Assembly (NCBI RefSeq): GCF_013385825.1
Contig: NZ_JACAPG010000002.1
Span: forward strand, 280,807 to 344,806
Length of the DNA: 64,000 nt
Origin: Pseudomonas reactans
Lineage (GTDB): Bacteria; Pseudomonadota; Gammaproteobacteria; Pseudomonadales; Pseudomonadaceae
Direction: 5' to 3'
In this document: piece after piece, positions 36,481 to 48,779 of the stretch
How the letters are laid out: every line of letters begins with the position of its first letter
Numbering within the stretch: position 1 is the first letter of the stretch
The notes under the pieces: generated by a model
What the model saw: the letters and a program-made list of their open reading frames with translations, nothing else
Told to the model about the DNA's origin: nothing
Database searches by the model: none
Made by a program: the position numbers and the translations under genes

Positions 36481-36513
36481 CATCACCCTCTTTATTATTC
36501 AAAGAGGGTGATG
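36481..36513 (-). terminator. hemE: intrinsic terminator of hemE
   Basis: A 13-bp perfect stem (36481-36493 with 36501-36513, loop of 7). Read on the - strand it is followed by TTTTTGG. It lies 30 bases after the hemE stop codon, a standard Rho-independent terminator. Confidence 0.85.
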
Positions 36514-36543
36514 AAGTTCACGCCGGGGGAAGGAAGGGGTTTA

Positions 36544-37611
36544 TTACTGGTGATATTGAGCCGACAACTCATGCACTGCACGCAGGAACGCACCCGCATG
36601 CTCCGGATTCACTTCTGGCGTGATGCCATGGCCCAAGTTGAACACGTGCCCGCTGCCTTTGCCGTAGCTGGCGAGGATGCGGCCAACTTCGGTGCGGATG
36701 GCTTCCGGCTTGGCGTACAGCACGGTCGGGTCCATGTTGCCTTGCAGCGCGACGCGGTTGCCCACGCGCTGGCGGGCTTCGCCCAAGTCACACGTCCAGT
36801 CCAGGCCGAGTGCATCGGCGCCCGCGTCAGCAATGCTTTCCAGCCACAGGCCGCCACCCTTGGTGAACATGATGACCGGCACTTTGCGGCCTTCGTGTTC
36901 GCGGATCAGGCCGCTGACGATTTTGCGCATGTAGGCCAGGGAGAATTCCTGGTACGCCGCCGCGGACAGGTTGCCGCCCCAGGTGTCGAAAATCTGCACG
37001 GCTTGCGCGCCGGCCATGATCTGGCCGTTGAGGTAGGAGGTGACCGACTGCGCCAGCTTGTCCAGCAGCAGGTGCATGGCCTGTGGATTGTCGTAGAGCA
37101 TGGCCTTGGTCTTGCGGAAATCTTTCGACGAACCGCCTTCGACCATGTAGGTGGCCAGGGTCCACGGGCTGCCGGAGAAGCCGATCAGCGGCACGCGGCC
37201 GTTAAGCTCGCGGCGGATGGTGCTGACGGCGTCCATTACGTAACCGAGATCTTTGTGCGGATCGGGGATCGGCAAGGCTTCGATATCGGCCAGGGTGCTG
37301 ACGACTTTCTTGAAACGCGGGCCTTCGCCGGTTTCGAAGTACAGGCCTTGGCCCATGGCGTCAGGGATGGTGAGGATGTCGGAGAAGAGGATAGCCGCGT
37401 CCAGTTGTGGGTAGCGGTCCAGCGGCTGCATCGTGACTTCGCAGGCGAACTCCGGGTTCATGCACAGGCTCATGAAGTCGCCGGCGTTGGCGCGACTGGC
37501 GCGGTATTCCGGCAGGTAGCGACCGGCCTGGCGCATCATCCACACAGGGGTGACGTCCACGGGTTGCTTGAGCAGGGCACGAAGGAAACGGTCGTTCTTG
37601 AGGGCAGTCAT
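36544..37611 (-). CDS. hemE: Uroporphyrinogen decarboxylase
   Basis: A 355-residue cytosolic enzyme that converts uroporphyrinogen III to coproporphyrinogen III by four decarboxylations. The N-terminal [17 protein letters not shown] holds the invariant substrate-binding Arg residues; [14 protein letters not shown] carries the conserved Asp, and [16 protein letters not shown] follows. The C-terminal [18 protein letters not shown] is standard. It is transcribed alone, ending at a strong terminator. The order next to gltD matches P. aeruginosa. Confidence 0.98.
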   Translation of the reverse strand: MTALKNDRFLRALLKQPVDVTPVWMMRQAGRYLPEYRASRANAGDFMSLCMNPEFACEVTMQPLDRYPQLDAAILFSDILTIPDAMGQGLYFETGEGPRFKKVVSTLADIEALPIPDPHKDLGYVMDAVSTIRRELNGRVPLIGFSGSPWTLATYMVEGGSSKDFRKTKAMLYDNPQAMHLLLDKLAQSVTSYLNGQIMAGAQAVQIFDTWGGNLSAAAYQEFSLAYMRKIVSGLIREHEGRKVPVIMFTKGGGLWLESIADAGADALGLDWTCDLGEARQRVGNRVALQGNMDPTVLYAKPEAIRTEVGRILASYGKGSGHVFNLGHGITPEVNPEHAGAFLRAVHELSAQYHQ

Positions 37612-37730
37612 GTCGGCATCCGCAAAAAAAGTGCGGGCATTTTCTCAGAGCCAGACGCAAAAGGCACGGAATGCGCCGTGCCTTTTGTCTATCGGGTCAA
37701 TTTGTCGCGGAGAACGGAGTAACCCCGACC

Positions 37731-37797
37731 TGTAGGAGCCGGCTTGCCGGCGATGGCGTCCTCAAGATCGCCATCGCCGGCAAGCCGGCTCCTACAG
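37731..37797. repeat. REP inverted pair with 28-bp perfect arms
   Basis: Arms beginning TGTAGGAGCCGGCTTGCCGG and ending with its exact complement, loop of about 11 bases. It lies 12 bases after the gltD stop (- strand) and upstream of hemE. It may also stop transcription or protect the gltBD mRNA 3' end. Confidence 0.9.
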
Positions 37798-37809
37798 GGG
37801 CTGCGGTGA

Positions 37810-39237
<1,428 letters not shown>

Positions 39238-39260
39238 TCATCAAACTCTTCAGGCGCATA

Positions 39261-42200
39261 TCACTGCGGGTTGGCACGGATGCTGGAAAGCAACGATTTC
39301 AGGTTGGCAGCCTTGGGCTTGACCAGCCAGAAACGACGCAGGTAATCATCGAGGTTTTCGGCGAGGTTGCGGCCCCATTCGCTGCCGGTCTCCTCGACGT
39401 ACTCGTCCAGCACGTGCTGCAAGTGGTTCCGGTAGGACTCCATGGCTTCGCCGCTGATCCGCTGGATCTCGACCAACTCGTGGTTGACCTTGTCGACGAA
39501 GGTGTTGTCCTGGTCGAGCACGTAGGCGAAACCGCCGGTCATGCCCGAACCGAAGTTGTAACCGGTCTTGCCCAGTACCGCGACAAAGCCCCCGGTCATG
39601 TACTCGCAGCAGTGATCGCCAGTGCCTTCCACCACGGTGTGGGCACCGGAGTTACGCACGGCGAAACGCTCACCGGCGGTGCCGGCGGCGAACAGCTTGC
39701 CACCGGTGGCGCCGTACAAGCAGGTGTTGCCGATGATGGCACTGTCCTGGGTCTTGTAGACGCTGCCTTTAGGCGGAACGATCACCAGCTTGCCGCCGGT
39801 CATGCCCTTGCCCACGTAGTCGTTGGCGTCGCCTTCCAGGTACATGTGCAGGCCGCCGGCGTTCCACACGCCAAAGCTCTGGCCCGCAGTGCCTTTGAAG
39901 CGGAAAGTGATCGGCGCTTTCGCCATGCCCTGGTTGCCGTGCTTGCGTGCGATCTCACCGGAAACCCGTGCGCCGATGGAACGGTCGCAGTTGCAGATAT
40001 CCAGTTCGAACTCACCACCGCTGGCATCGTTGATCGACGAACCGGCGATTTCCACCATCTTCTCGGCCAGCAGGCCTTTGTCGAAGGGCGGGTTGCGCTC
40101 GACGCCGCAGAACTGCGGTTTGTCGGCCGGAATGTGATCGCTGCCCAACAGCGGCGTCAGGTCCAGGTGATGTTGCTTGGCGGTCTGGCCTTCGAGGATT
40201 TCCAACAGGTCGGTGCGACCGATCAGCTCTTCAAGAGAACGCACGCCCAGCTTGGCCAGCCACTCACGGGTTTCTTCGGCGACGTAGGTGAAGAAGTTCA
40301 CCACCATGTCGACGGTGCCAATGTAGTGATCCTTGCGCAGCTTCTCGTTCTGAGTGGCGACGCCGGTGGCACAGTTGTTCAAGTGGCAGATGCGCAGGTA
40401 TTTGCAGCCCAGGGCGATCATTGGCGCGGTGCCGAAGCCGAAACTTTCGGCGCCGAGGATCGCGGCCTTGATCACATCGAGGCCGGTTTTCAGGCCGCCG
40501 TCGGTCTGCACCCGAACCTTGCCGCGCAGGTCGTTGCCGCGCAGGGTCTGGTGGGTTTCAGCCAAGCCGAGTTCCCACGGTGCGCCCGCGTACTTGATGG
40601 AGGTCAGCGGTGAAGCGCCGGTGCCGCCGTCGTAGCCGGAGATGGTGATCAGGTCGGCATAGGCCTTGGCCACGCCGGCGGCGATGGTGCCCACGCCAGC
40701 TTCTGCTACCAGTTTCACCGAGACCAGGGCCTGCGGGTTGACTTGTTTCAGGTCGAAAATCAGCTGCGACAGGTCTTCGATCGAATAGATGTCGTGGTGC
40801 GGCGGCGGCGAAATCAGCGTCACACCCGGCACTGCATAACGCAGCTTGGCGATCAGACCGTTGACCTTGCCACCTGGCAGCTGGCCGCCTTCGCCGGGCT
40901 TGGCGCCCTGGGCCACCTTGATCTGCAGCACTTCGGCGTTAACCAGGTATTCCGGGGTTACGCCGAAACGGCCGGTCGCGACCTGCTTGATTTTCGAGCT
41001 CTTGATGGTGCCGTAGCGCGCCGGGTCTTCACCGCCTTCGCCGGAGTTGGAACGCGCACCCAGGCGGTTCATGGCTTCGGCCAGAGCTTCGTGAGCCTCA
41101 GGCGACAAGGCGCCCAGTGAAATACCGGCGGAGTCGAAGCGCTTGAGGATCGATTCCAGCGGTTCGATTTCGCTGATGTCCAACGCGGTGTCCAGGGTCT
41201 TCACCTTGAACAGGTCGCGGATCATCGACACCGGGCGGTTATCCACCAGCGAGGTGTATTCCTTGAACTTGGCGTAGTCGCCCTGCTGCACGGCGGCTTG
41301 CAGGGTGTTGACCACGTCCGGGTTGTACGCGTGGTATTCGCCACCGTGCACGAACTTGAGCAGGCCGCCTTGCTGGATCGGCTTGCGCGCACTCCAGGCT
41401 TCGGCTGCCAGGGCTTTTTGCTCGGCTTCGATGTCGACGAAACGCGCGCCCTTGATACGGCTTGGCACGCCACGGAAGCTCAAATCGCAGACTTCTTCGG
41501 ACAGGCCGATGGCTTCGAACAATTGAGCGCCGCGATAGGACGTGACGGTGGAGATACCCATCTTCGACAGGATCTTCAGCAAGCCCTTGGTGATGCCCTT
41601 ACGGTAGTTCTTGAACACCTCATAGAGGTCGCCCAGCACTTCACCGGTACGGATCAGGTCACCCAGCACTTCGTACGCGAGGAACGGGTAAACCGCCGAG
41701 GCGCCGAAACCGATCAGCACCGCAAAGTGATGCGGGTCGCGAGCGGTGGCGGTTTCCACGAGGATGTTGGAGTCGCAACGCAGGCCTTTTTCGGTCAGTC
41801 GGTGGTGCACCGCGCCGGTCGCCAGCGAGGCATGGATCGGCAGCTTGCCCGGCGCAATGTGGCGGTCGGTCAGCACGATCTGGGTACGACCGGCGCGCAC
41901 GGCTTCTTCGGCCTGGTCGGCGACGTTACGCACAGCGGCTTCAAGGCCGAGGCTCTCGTCGTAGTTCAGATCGATGATCTGGCGGTCGAAGCCTGGACGA
42001 TCCAGGGTCATCAACGAACGCCACTTGGCCGGGGAAATAACCGGCGAGCTGAGGATCACACGGGAAGCGTGCTCAGGCGACTCCTGGAAGATGTTGCGCT
42101 CGGCACCGAGGCACACTTCCAGGGACATCACGATGGCTTCGCGCAGCGGGTCGATCGGTGGGTTGGTCACCTGGGCGAACTGCTGGCGGAAGTAGTCGTA

Positions 42201-43706
42201 CGGCGTGCGCACGCGCTGGGACAGTACGGCCATCGGCGTGTCATCGCCCATGGAGCCGACCGCCTCGTAGCCTTGCTCGCCGAGCGGACGCAGCACCTGG
42301 TCGCGCTCTTCGAACGTGACCTGATACATCTTCATGTATTGCTTGAGCTGGTCGACGTCGTAGAACGCCGAACCGTGGTCGTTGTCTTCCATGGTCGCCT
42401 GGATGCGCAGGGCGTTCTTGCGCAGCCATTGCTTGTACGGGTGACGTGACTTCAGGCGGTTGTCGATGGCGTCGGTATCGAGGATCTGCCCGGTTTCGGT
42501 GTCGACGGCGAGGATCTGGCCAGGGCCAACGCGGCCTTTGGCAATCACGTCTTCAGGCTGGTAGTTCCACACGCCGATTTCCGACGCGAGGGTGATGAAG
42601 CCGTTGGTGGTGGTGACCCAACGCGCCGGGCGCAGACCGTTACGGTCGAGCAGGCACACCGCGTAGCGACCGTCGGTCATGACCACGCCGGCCGGACCGT
42701 CCCACGGCTCCATGTGCATCGAGTTGTACTCGTAGAATGCACGCAGGTCCGGGTCCATGGTTTCGACGTTCTGCCACGCTGGCGGAATGATCATGCGCAC
42801 GCCACGGAACAGGTCGATGCCGCCGGTGACCATCAGTTCGAGCATGTTGTCCATGCTGGAGGAGTCGGAGCCCACGCGGTTGACCAGCGGGCCGAGCTCT
42901 TCCAGGTCCATCAAGTCGTTGGCGAACTTGGTGCGACGGGCCACGGCCCAGTTGCGGTTGCCAGTGATGGTGTTGATCTCGCCGTTGTGGGCGAGGAAGC
43001 GGAATGGCTGGGCCAGCGGCCATTTCGGCAGGGTGTTGGTGGAGAAGCGCTGGTGGAACACGCAGATTGCGGTTTGCAGGCGCTCATCGCTCAGGTCTGG
43101 ATAGAAGGCGGTGAGGTCCGCCGGCATCATCAGGCCTTTATAAATGATGGTCTTGTGGGAAAAGCTGCAGATGTAGTGGTCGGTGTCGGCGGCATTGGAC
43201 ACCGACGAACGACGACGCGAGGTGAACAGCTTGATCGCCATGTCCTGGTCGCTCAGGCCTTCGCCGGCGATGAACACTTGTTCGATCTGCGGCAGGCGCT
43301 CGTTGGCCAGGCGGCCAAGTACGCTGGTGTCGATCGGCACTTTGCGCCAGCCGACAAGTTGCAGGCCGGCGGCCAGGATCTCGCGGTTCATGTTCTCGCG
43401 AGCGGCTTCGGCTTTGACCGGGTCCTGGTTGAAAAACACCATGCCCACGGCGTACTGCTTGGGCAGGTCGACCGCAAATTGCTCTTTTGCGACAGCGCGC
43501 AGGAACCGGTCGGGCTTTTGAATCAGCAAGCCGCAACCGTCACCGGTCTTGCCGTCGGCGTTGATCCCACCGCGGTGGGTCATGCAGGTCAGGGCCTCGA
43601 TGGCCGTTTGCAAAAGGGTATGACTGGGCTCGCCCTGCATATGGGCTATCAGGCCGAAACCGCAGTTATCCTTGAATTCATCGGGTTGGTACAGACCTGC
43701 TTTCAT
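39261..43706 (-). CDS. gltB: Glutamate synthase large subunit
   Basis: A 1481-residue enzyme. The class II amidotransferase domain is at the N-terminus; a 14-residue propeptide would be cleaved before Cys15 ([10 protein letters not shown]), the catalytic nucleophile. The central domain, the FMN-binding synthase barrel and the 3Fe-4S Cys cluster ([19 protein letters not shown]) follow, then the beta-helix GXGXG domain with repeated GG motifs. It releases ammonia from glutamine and channels it to 2-oxoglutarate. ATG at 43706 gives the usual MKAGLYQP start; 17 upstream codons in frame are untranslated leader. Confidence 0.97.
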   Translation of the reverse strand: MKAGLYQPDEFKDNCGFGLIAHMQGEPSHTLLQTAIEALTCMTHRGGINADGKTGDGCGLLIQKPDRFLRAVAKEQFAVDLPKQYAVGMVFFNQDPVKAEAARENMNREILAAGLQLVGWRKVPIDTSVLGRLANERLPQIEQVFIAGEGLSDQDMAIKLFTSRRRSSVSNAADTDHYICSFSHKTIIYKGLMMPADLTAFYPDLSDERLQTAICVFHQRFSTNTLPKWPLAQPFRFLAHNGEINTITGNRNWAVARRTKFANDLMDLEELGPLVNRVGSDSSSMDNMLELMVTGGIDLFRGVRMIIPPAWQNVETMDPDLRAFYEYNSMHMEPWDGPAGVVMTDGRYAVCLLDRNGLRPARWVTTTNGFITLASEIGVWNYQPEDVIAKGRVGPGQILAVDTETGQILDTDAIDNRLKSRHPYKQWLRKNALRIQATMEDNDHGSAFYDVDQLKQYMKMYQVTFEERDQVLRPLGEQGYEAVGSMGDDTPMAVLSQRVRTPYDYFRQQFAQVTNPPIDPLREAIVMSLEVCLGAERNIFQESPEHASRVILSSPVISPAKWRSLMTLDRPGFDRQIIDLNYDESLGLEAAVRNVADQAEEAVRAGRTQIVLTDRHIAPGKLPIHASLATGAVHHRLTEKGLRCDSNILVETATARDPHHFAVLIGFGASAVYPFLAYEVLGDLIRTGEVLGDLYEVFKNYRKGITKGLLKILSKMGISTVTSYRGAQLFEAIGLSEEVCDLSFRGVPSRIKGARFVDIEAEQKALAAEAWSARKPIQQGGLLKFVHGGEYHAYNPDVVNTLQAAVQQGDYAKFKEYTSLVDNRPVSMIRDLFKVKTLDTALDISEIEPLESILKRFDSAGISLGALSPEAHEALAEAMNRLGARSNSGEGGEDPARYGTIKSSKIKQVATGRFGVTPEYLVNAEVLQIKVAQGAKPGEGGQLPGGKVNGLIAKLRYAVPGVTLISPPPHHDIYSIEDLSQLIFDLKQVNPQALVSVKLVAEAGVGTIAAGVAKAYADLITISGYDGGTGASPLTSIKYAGAPWELGLAETHQTLRGNDLRGKVRVQTDGGLKTGLDVIKAAILGAESFGFGTAPMIALGCKYLRICHLNNCATGVATQNEKLRKDHYIGTVDMVVNFFTYVAEETREWLAKLGVRSLEELIGRTDLLEILEGQTAKQHHLDLTPLLGSDHIPADKPQFCGVERNPPFDKGLLAEKMVEIAGSSINDASGGEFELDICNCDRSIGARVSGEIARKHGNQGMAKAPITFRFKGTAGQSFGVWNAGGLHMYLEGDANDYVGKGMTGGKLVIVPPKGSVYKTQDSAIIGNTCLYGATGGKLFAAGTAGERFAVRNSGAHTVVEGTGDHCCEYMTGGFVAVLGKTGYNFGSGMTGGFAYVLDQDNTFVDKVNHELVEIQRISGEAMESYRNHLQHVLDEYVEETGSEWGRNLAENLDDYLRRFWLVKPKAANLKSLLSSIRANPQ

Positions 43707-43889
43707 AGACACTTTCTCACCAGGCTGCCTCTTATATCGAGGCAAATTTCTTTTCAATTCAACCGGTTACCTTCCACGCCGAACGTACGCCGGCTTAGCG
43801 GGGGCAAAAGGGAGGTCATTGTACACACCGACACAGACGCTCACAAATTTAGCGACGAAATGTCGCAAATCTATGTCGCATTTATGAAA

Positions 43890-43918
43890 GGTTTAAAGCG
43901 ATATGCTGTGCTAGTCAA
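43890..43918 (-). promoter_or_regulatory. predicted sigma-70 promoter of gltB
   Basis: On the - strand TTGACT (43918-43913) is followed after 17 bases by TAAACC (43895-43890). The -35 is good and the -10 poor. It would give a leader of about 175 bases before gltB. Confidence 0.35.
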
Positions 43919-44032
43919 AACTTTTTTAATTCTGACCGCTACGACTCAAAAGCTACTGTGACGCAGACACCACAAAGCGCGCGGTCTCTAGAGACTGCAC
44001 GCACTTGCGGTTATTTTTTGAGGTGCCGGGAG

Positions 44033-44053
44033 GGCGGCCTGGGTAAGGCCGCC
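44033..44053 (-). terminator. hairpin after damX, candidate terminator
   Basis: An 8-bp GC stem (GGCGGCCT/AGGCCGCC) with a 5-base loop, 7 bases after the damX stop. On the - strand no T tract follows, so intrinsic termination is uncertain. Confidence 0.4.
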
Positions 44054-44059
44054 GGATCT

Positions 44060-45625
44060 TCAGCGAGTTGTTGCGAGTTCTTGTTGAACGCTGGCAACAG
44101 TGCGAGGCCAAGGTTTACCAGCCTGGACCTTCGCTGGCAAGGTTTTGATCGCAGAATCGGCGGCTGCACGGCTGGAGAAGTTGCCGTAGGTGATCACGTA
44201 GAGAGGCTTGCCGTTGAGCACTTTCTTGAAATAACGGTACTCGCCGCCCTGCTCTTTCACGAACGCCTGGGCGTTGGCTTCGGAGCTGGTGCCGAGAATC
44301 TGCACGACGAAGTTGCCGGTCGGCTGGCTGGCGTACCAGCTGCTGCCAGCGGCGCCGGCTTTGGCAACGGTGGCGGCCGGCTTTTCAGCAGGCTTGGCGG
44401 CCGGAGCCGGAGCTGGCTTGGCAGCAGGCGCTGCGACAACCGGTTTGGTCACTGGCGCTGGCTTGGCGGTGGCGACAGTCGGTGCCGGGGTCGGCTTGGC
44501 AACTGCAGCCGGCTGACCGGCTGGCACGCCCACAGGCGGGGCAGTGGTGGTCACGGTTGGTGGAGTGGCGCTGGAGCCTTCCACCGGCACGCCGTCGTCG
44601 CCTTCGGAGATCCCACCGGCCTCTTCGGCAAGCGGACCACGCATCACCGGTTGGCCGACCATCGGCAGGTTGGTCGGCTGGCCGGAGTTGGCGAACTCGA
44701 CGTTTGGCGTGGGTTTGCCCAGTGGCAACTGCGCCTGTTCGGTTGGCGCGCCGGCCGTGGTCGGTGCCTTGCTGCGGCCTGGGATCAACCAGGCGGCGGC
44801 GACAGCGACCACGACAACGGCGGAAATAGCCAATACGTGTTTCTTAGGCATAGTGAACCCCATCTTTGGACGCTTGACCGCAGTGCGGCTGGCAATCATG
44901 GCTTCGATCATGGCATCGCGGGCAACCTGGTTGATGGTGCCAGGCCAGCCGTCGGAGCTTTCGTGAATATCAGAGATCTGCTGAGCGGAGAAAAGTTCGA
45001 TACCGGCCCCTGCGCCTTCCAGGCGTTGAGCCAAGTATTCGCGGGTTTCTTCCTCTTCGTACGGCTGCAATTCGATGACGTGAAACAGCTCTTGATCACC
45101 GCTGATCTGCTCCAGCTCGGCGATCAGCGACGACTCACCAAACAGGAACACATGCGGGCGACCTTCCGGCGTACCGGCTGCCAGCGCCAGCAGCGCTTCC
45201 AGGGCGGATTCGTCGAGCTGCTCGGCGTCATCCACCAGCAGGTAGACTTCCTGGCCGGTCAGGCCCAGTTGCACCACTTGCTTGAGGATCGCATTCGGCT
45301 CGGCAGTGGCCACGTCCAGCGCCTGGGCGACCTGGCGCAGCACGCCTGCGGCATCACCGGCACCGCGGGCCGATACCACCACACTCTGTACCGACTGCTT
45401 GTTGGTACTGGCCACCAGGGCCTGGCGCAGCAAGGTCTTGCCACTGCCCAGCGGGCCGGTCACGACTAGCAGCAGTTGGCTGTAGCGCGCGAGGTGGTGC
45501 AGTTGGCCGAGCACTGGCTTGCGCTGGGCCGGGAAAAATTTGAAGCCAGGCACCCGTGGAGCAAAAGGGTCGTGGCTTAACTGGTAATGGCCGAGGAACG
45601 CCTCGTCGGCATGCAAACTAGTCAT
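44060..45625 (-). CDS. damX: DamX-like AAA+/SPOR cell-division protein
   Basis: A 521-residue protein. An ExeA-like AAA ATPase comes first (Walker A VTGPLGSGKTLLRQAL near 56, Walker B YLLVDDAEQLDE near 125). A membrane helix (VLAISAVVVVAVAAAWLI) lies near 272, then a long Pro/Ala/Lys-rich periplasmic linker, and a C-terminal SPOR domain (WYASQPTGNFVVQILGTSSE) that binds denuded septal peptidoglycan. Proteins at this place next to aroB are called DamX in enterobacteria, though those lack a full ATPase domain. The role in division is by family and context. Confidence 0.88.
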   Translation of the reverse strand: MTSLHADEAFLGHYQLSHDPFAPRVPGFKFFPAQRKPVLGQLHHLARYSQLLLVVTGPLGSGKTLLRQALVASTNKQSVQSVVVSARGAGDAAGVLRQVAQALDVATAEPNAILKQVVQLGLTGQEVYLLVDDAEQLDESALEALLALAAGTPEGRPHVFLFGESSLIAELEQISGDQELFHVIELQPYEEEETREYLAQRLEGAGAGIELFSAQQISDIHESSDGWPGTINQVARDAMIEAMIASRTAVKRPKMGFTMPKKHVLAISAVVVVAVAAAWLIPGRSKAPTTAGAPTEQAQLPLGKPTPNVEFANSGQPTNLPMVGQPVMRGPLAEEAGGISEGDDGVPVEGSSATPPTVTTTAPPVGVPAGQPAAVAKPTPAPTVATAKPAPVTKPVVAAPAAKPAPAPAAKPAEKPAATVAKAGAAGSSWYASQPTGNFVVQILGTSSEANAQAFVKEQGGEYRYFKKVLNGKPLYVITYGNFSSRAAADSAIKTLPAKVQAGKPWPRTVASVQQELATTR

Positions 45626-45635
45626 CGGGATCTTA

Positions 45636-46736
45636 TTAACCTTTAAGCTGGGCCAGGGCGCGGTAATCCGCTCCCAGCGTGGCCTGTAAAATCTCTTTCG
45701 GATAATCGTCGGTCACCACCGCTTCGCCCATATGGCGCAGCAGCACCAGTCGCAGTCGACCGTCGATCACTTTCTTGTCTATCGCCATATGTTCGAGGAA
45801 ATCCGCCTCGGTCATCTCCTCCGGCGGAATGACCGGCAAGCCAGCGCGCTGGAACAGGAGGATGCCACGATCACGCTCCTGGGCGCTGATCCAGCCCAGG
45901 CGCTGCGACATCTCCAATGCCATCACCGTGCCAGCCGCTACGGCTTCCCCATGCAACCACACACCATAGCCCATGTGGGTTTCGATCGCATGGCCGAACG
46001 TGTGGCCCAGGTTCAGGGTGGCCCGTACACCGGACTCCCGTTCGTCGGCATTCACCACCAGCGCCTTGGCGGCGCAGGAGCGGGAAATCGCCTCGGTGAG
46101 TGCCAATTGGTCGAGGTTGCGCAGGGCATCCACGTGCTCTTCCAGCCAGGTCAGGAACGGCTCGTCGCAGATCAACCCGTACTTGATGACTTCCGCCAGG
46201 CCCGCCGACAGCTCGCGCGGCGGCAAGGTATTGAGGGTCGCGGTGTCGATCAGCACGGCTTGGGGCTGGTAGAACGCGCCGACCATGTTCTTGCCCAGCG
46301 GGTGGTTGATGCCGGTCTTGCCGCCCACCGACGAATCGACCTGAGACAACAGGGTGGTCGGCACTTGGATAAAGTCCACGCCACGCTGGTAACAGGCCGC
46401 CGCAAAGCCGGCCATGTCGCCGATCACACCGCCGCCCAGGGCGATCACGGTGGTGCGGCGGTCATGACGTGCGGTGAGCAGGCCATCGAAGATCAGTTGC
46501 AGGGTTTCCCAGTTCTTGTGGGCTTCGCCGTCGGGCAGGATCACGGAGATCACCGAATAGGCCGACAGACTGCGGCTCAGACGCTCAAGATACAGCGGCG
46601 CGACCGTTTCGTTGGAGATGATCGCCACTTGCCGCCCGGCAATATGCGGTGCGAGCAACTCGGGCTGGTCCAGCAGACCTTCGCCAATATGGATCGGGTA
46701 GCTGCGCTCGCCTAGATCGACCTTAAGTGTCTGCAT
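45636..46736 (-). CDS. aroB: 3-dehydroquinate synthase
   Basis: A 366-residue cytosolic enzyme of the shikimate pathway that cyclises DAHP to 3-dehydroquinate using NAD and a divalent metal. The NAD-binding loop [15 protein letters not shown] is near 105, followed by [21 protein letters not shown]. The metal-binding Glu in AEVIKYG and His residues in [11 protein letters not shown] are present. The start was set at the ATG at 46736 with GGGGA upstream. It lies 125 bases after aroK. Confidence 0.97.
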   Translation of the reverse strand: MQTLKVDLGERSYPIHIGEGLLDQPELLAPHIAGRQVAIISNETVAPLYLERLSRSLSAYSVISVILPDGEAHKNWETLQLIFDGLLTARHDRRTTVIALGGGVIGDMAGFAAACYQRGVDFIQVPTTLLSQVDSSVGGKTGINHPLGKNMVGAFYQPQAVLIDTATLNTLPPRELSAGLAEVIKYGLICDEPFLTWLEEHVDALRNLDQLALTEAISRSCAAKALVVNADERESGVRATLNLGHTFGHAIETHMGYGVWLHGEAVAAGTVMALEMSQRLGWISAQERDRGILLFQRAGLPVIPPEEMTEADFLEHMAIDKKVIDGRLRLVLLRHMGEAVVTDDYPKEILQATLGADYRALAQLKG

Positions 46737-46769
46737 GTGTCCCCGCGTTAGAGATGGTGTGACGACCGA

Positions 46770-46790
46770 TGACGTCACGTTCTGACGTCA
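46770..46790. repeat. tandem TGACGTCA palindromes upstream of aroB
   Basis: Two copies of the 8-base palindrome TGACGTCA at 46770-46777 and 46783-46790, 13 bases centre to centre, lie in the aroK-aroB gap about 34 bases before aroB. They may be an operator or a hairpin. No regulator can be named. Confidence 0.3.
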
Positions 46791-46861
46791 CCTGATGGCT
46801 CTACGCCACACCCCACAGGGTGATAGCGCGCCGCCGAGAATAGCGCATTTCGAGCCGGGCT

Positions 46862-47380
46862 TTAACGGGGTGGCAGCCGTTGCAGGCGCTCAAGAATGTC
46901 GAGGACCACCATCCGAGGTGGCCGCTCATCGGTTTCTACCACCAGATCGGCGATTTCCCGATACAGCGGATCGCGCAGCGTGAGCAGGTCCCGCAGGGTT
47001 TTCTCCGGGTTGGCTGTGCGCAGCAACGGACGATTGCGATCGCGGGCGGTGCGGCCCACCTGCTGCTCGACCGAGGCATGCAGATAGACCACCCGACCAC
47101 CGGCATGCAGCGCGCGGCGGTTTTCTTCGCGCATCACTGCGCCGCCGCCGGTGGCCAATACCACGCCGTCGAGGCCGCACAACTCGGCGATCATCGCCTG
47201 CTCGCGGTCACGAAAGCCCAGTTCGCCTTCCTTATCGAAGATCCATGGGATATTGGCACCCGTGCGCAATTCAATTTCCTTGTCGGAATCTTTGAACGGC
47301 AGGCGCAGCTCTTTGGCCAGCAAACGGCCGATGGTGCTTTTTCCAGCGCCCATCGGTCCTACAAGAATCAAATTTCGCAC
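46862..47380 (-). CDS. aroK: Shikimate kinase
   Basis: A 172-residue kinase phosphorylating shikimate at the 3-OH. Walker [19 protein letters not shown] near residue 8, substrate-binding [11 protein letters not shown], and FRDREQAMI are present; [15 protein letters not shown] is the glycine-rich shikimate site. It starts 4 bases after the pilQ stop, so it is probably co-transcribed with the pilus genes, as in other Pseudomonas. Confidence 0.97.
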   Translation of the reverse strand: MRNLILVGPMGAGKSTIGRLLAKELRLPFKDSDKEIELRTGANIPWIFDKEGELGFRDREQAMIAELCGLDGVVLATGGGAVMREENRRALHAGGRVVYLHASVEQQVGRTARDRNRPLLRTANPEKTLRDLLTLRDPLYREIADLVVETDERPPRMVVLDILERLQRLPPR

Positions 47381-47384
47381 AGAA

Positions 47385-48767
47385 TCAACGACTCACAGCA
47401 ATCGCCTGGTTATTCATAATACGCGGAGTCAGGAATACCAGCAGCTCGGATTTTTTCTCCGCCAGCACATCGCGCCGGAAAAGGCGGCCAAGATACGGCA
47501 CATCGCCCAAAAATGGCACTTTATCTACCACTTTGCTTTGGGTATTGGAGAAAACCCCGCCGATAACGATGGTCTCGCCATCCTTGACCAACACCTTGGC
47601 GTTGACCTCGTTCTTCTTGATCGGCGGCACGTCGTTGAGTTTGTTCAGGTAGTCGGGCTCGTCCTTGGTGACCTTGACCTCCATGATCACGTGGCCGTCG
47701 GGGGTGATTTGCGGGGTGACCTCCAGGGACAGCGAGGCCTCCTTGAACGACACCGAGGTGGCACCGCTGGAGCTGGATTCCTGGTAGGGGATCTCGGTGC
47801 CCTTGAGGATGCGTGCGGTTTCCTTGTCGGACGTGACCACCTTGGGTTGCGAGACGATTTCGCCGTTGCCGGTTTTCTCCATGGCAGTGAGCTCCAGGTC
47901 CAGCAGCAGGTTGTCGGTGATGTAGGCGATGCCCAGGCCCGAGGTGCCTGTGAGTGATCCCAAGTCCACAAAGGGTGAACTGGATGGGTTTTCCGGCGGT
48001 TCCGCGCCTTCAGGCTGAGGTTTCGGAATGCCTCCCGCGCCCCAGTTGCCGCGATTGAGCCGCCCACCCCAGCGCGCGCCCAGGCTTTTGTCGTAATCGA
48101 CATTGGCCTCGACGATCCGCGCCTCGATCATCACCTGACGCACCGGAATATCCAGTTGCGCCACGATCCGCCGCAGTTCCTCCAACCGCTCCCCGGTCTG
48201 GTAGGCGATGATGTTGTTGGTGCGATCATCCACCGCCACCGAACCCCGTTCATCCGTCACGCCTTCAAGGCCGGTGACAGACTGGAACAACTTGGCCAAG
48301 TCCGCCGCCTTGGCGTAATTGACTTGCAGCAGCTCCCGGCGCAACGGCGCCAACTCGGCCATCTGTTTGCGCGATTCCAGCGTGAGCAGCTCACGCGCGG
48401 CCAGCTCCTCGGCCGGCGCTACCAGCAACACGCCGGCCCTTAGCCGCTTATCCAAGCCCTTGGATTGCAGCACCAGGTCCAGGGCCTGATCCCAGGGCAC
48501 CTCCTTGAGGCGCAGAGTGATCGAGCCCTGCACATCGTCACTGGCAACCAGGTTGAGTCCCGCCACATCGGCAATTTGTTGCAATGCCGTACGCAACTCG
48601 ATGCTCTGGAAGTTGAGGGTGAGCTTGTCGCCTGTGTAGGCGCTCAGTGTGCCGACGCCGGGAGGCGGCAAATGGATCAGATCCATACGATTGGGCACAG
48701 CAGCAGCCATCGGTGCCGTGAACGCTATCCATAGCGCCACACCGAAGGACGAGAAAGTCCTTTTCAT
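47385..48767 (-). CDS. pilQ: Type IV pilus secretin PilQ, short form
   Basis: A 460-residue secretin with a signal peptide ([23 protein letters not shown]). The STN/N0 domain ([25 protein letters not shown]) is at 50-110, an N1 domain follows, and the secretin barrel is from about 240 ([38 protein letters not shown]). The P. aeruginosa protein is about 710 residues and has tandem N-terminal AMIN domains that bind peptidoglycan; none are present here. Without the gene context it could pass as another secretin, but the pilMNOP order settles it. Confidence 0.9.
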   Translation of the reverse strand: MKRTFSSFGVALWIAFTAPMAAAVPNRMDLIHLPPPGVGTLSAYTGDKLTLNFQSIELRTALQQIADVAGLNLVASDDVQGSITLRLKEVPWDQALDLVLQSKGLDKRLRAGVLLVAPAEELAARELLTLESRKQMAELAPLRRELLQVNYAKAADLAKLFQSVTGLEGVTDERGSVAVDDRTNNIIAYQTGERLEELRRIVAQLDIPVRQVMIEARIVEANVDYDKSLGARWGGRLNRGNWGAGGIPKPQPEGAEPPENPSSSPFVDLGSLTGTSGLGIAYITDNLLLDLELTAMEKTGNGEIVSQPKVVTSDKETARILKGTEIPYQESSSSGATSVSFKEASLSLEVTPQITPDGHVIMEVKVTKDEPDYLNKLNDVPPIKKNEVNAKVLVKDGETIVIGGVFSNTQSKVVDKVPFLGDVPYLGRLFRRDVLAEKKSELLVFLTPRIMNNQAIAVSR

Positions 48768-48779
48768 TGTTTGATTCCG

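Larger units (their letters stand above)
43707..44059. other. gltB upstream region / damX downstream region
   Basis: No gene is seen in these 353 bases. The half near gltB is A/T-richer and holds a predicted - strand promoter (43890-43918), and the half near damX holds a hairpin (44033-44053). A 12-base palindrome GTCTCTAGAGAC lies at 43984-43995. Confidence 0.5.

Noticed and set aside
42714..43961. 415-codon + strand frame opposite gltB
   Set aside because: Antisense to the GltB amidotransferase domain; His/Val-rich shadow composition and no motif.
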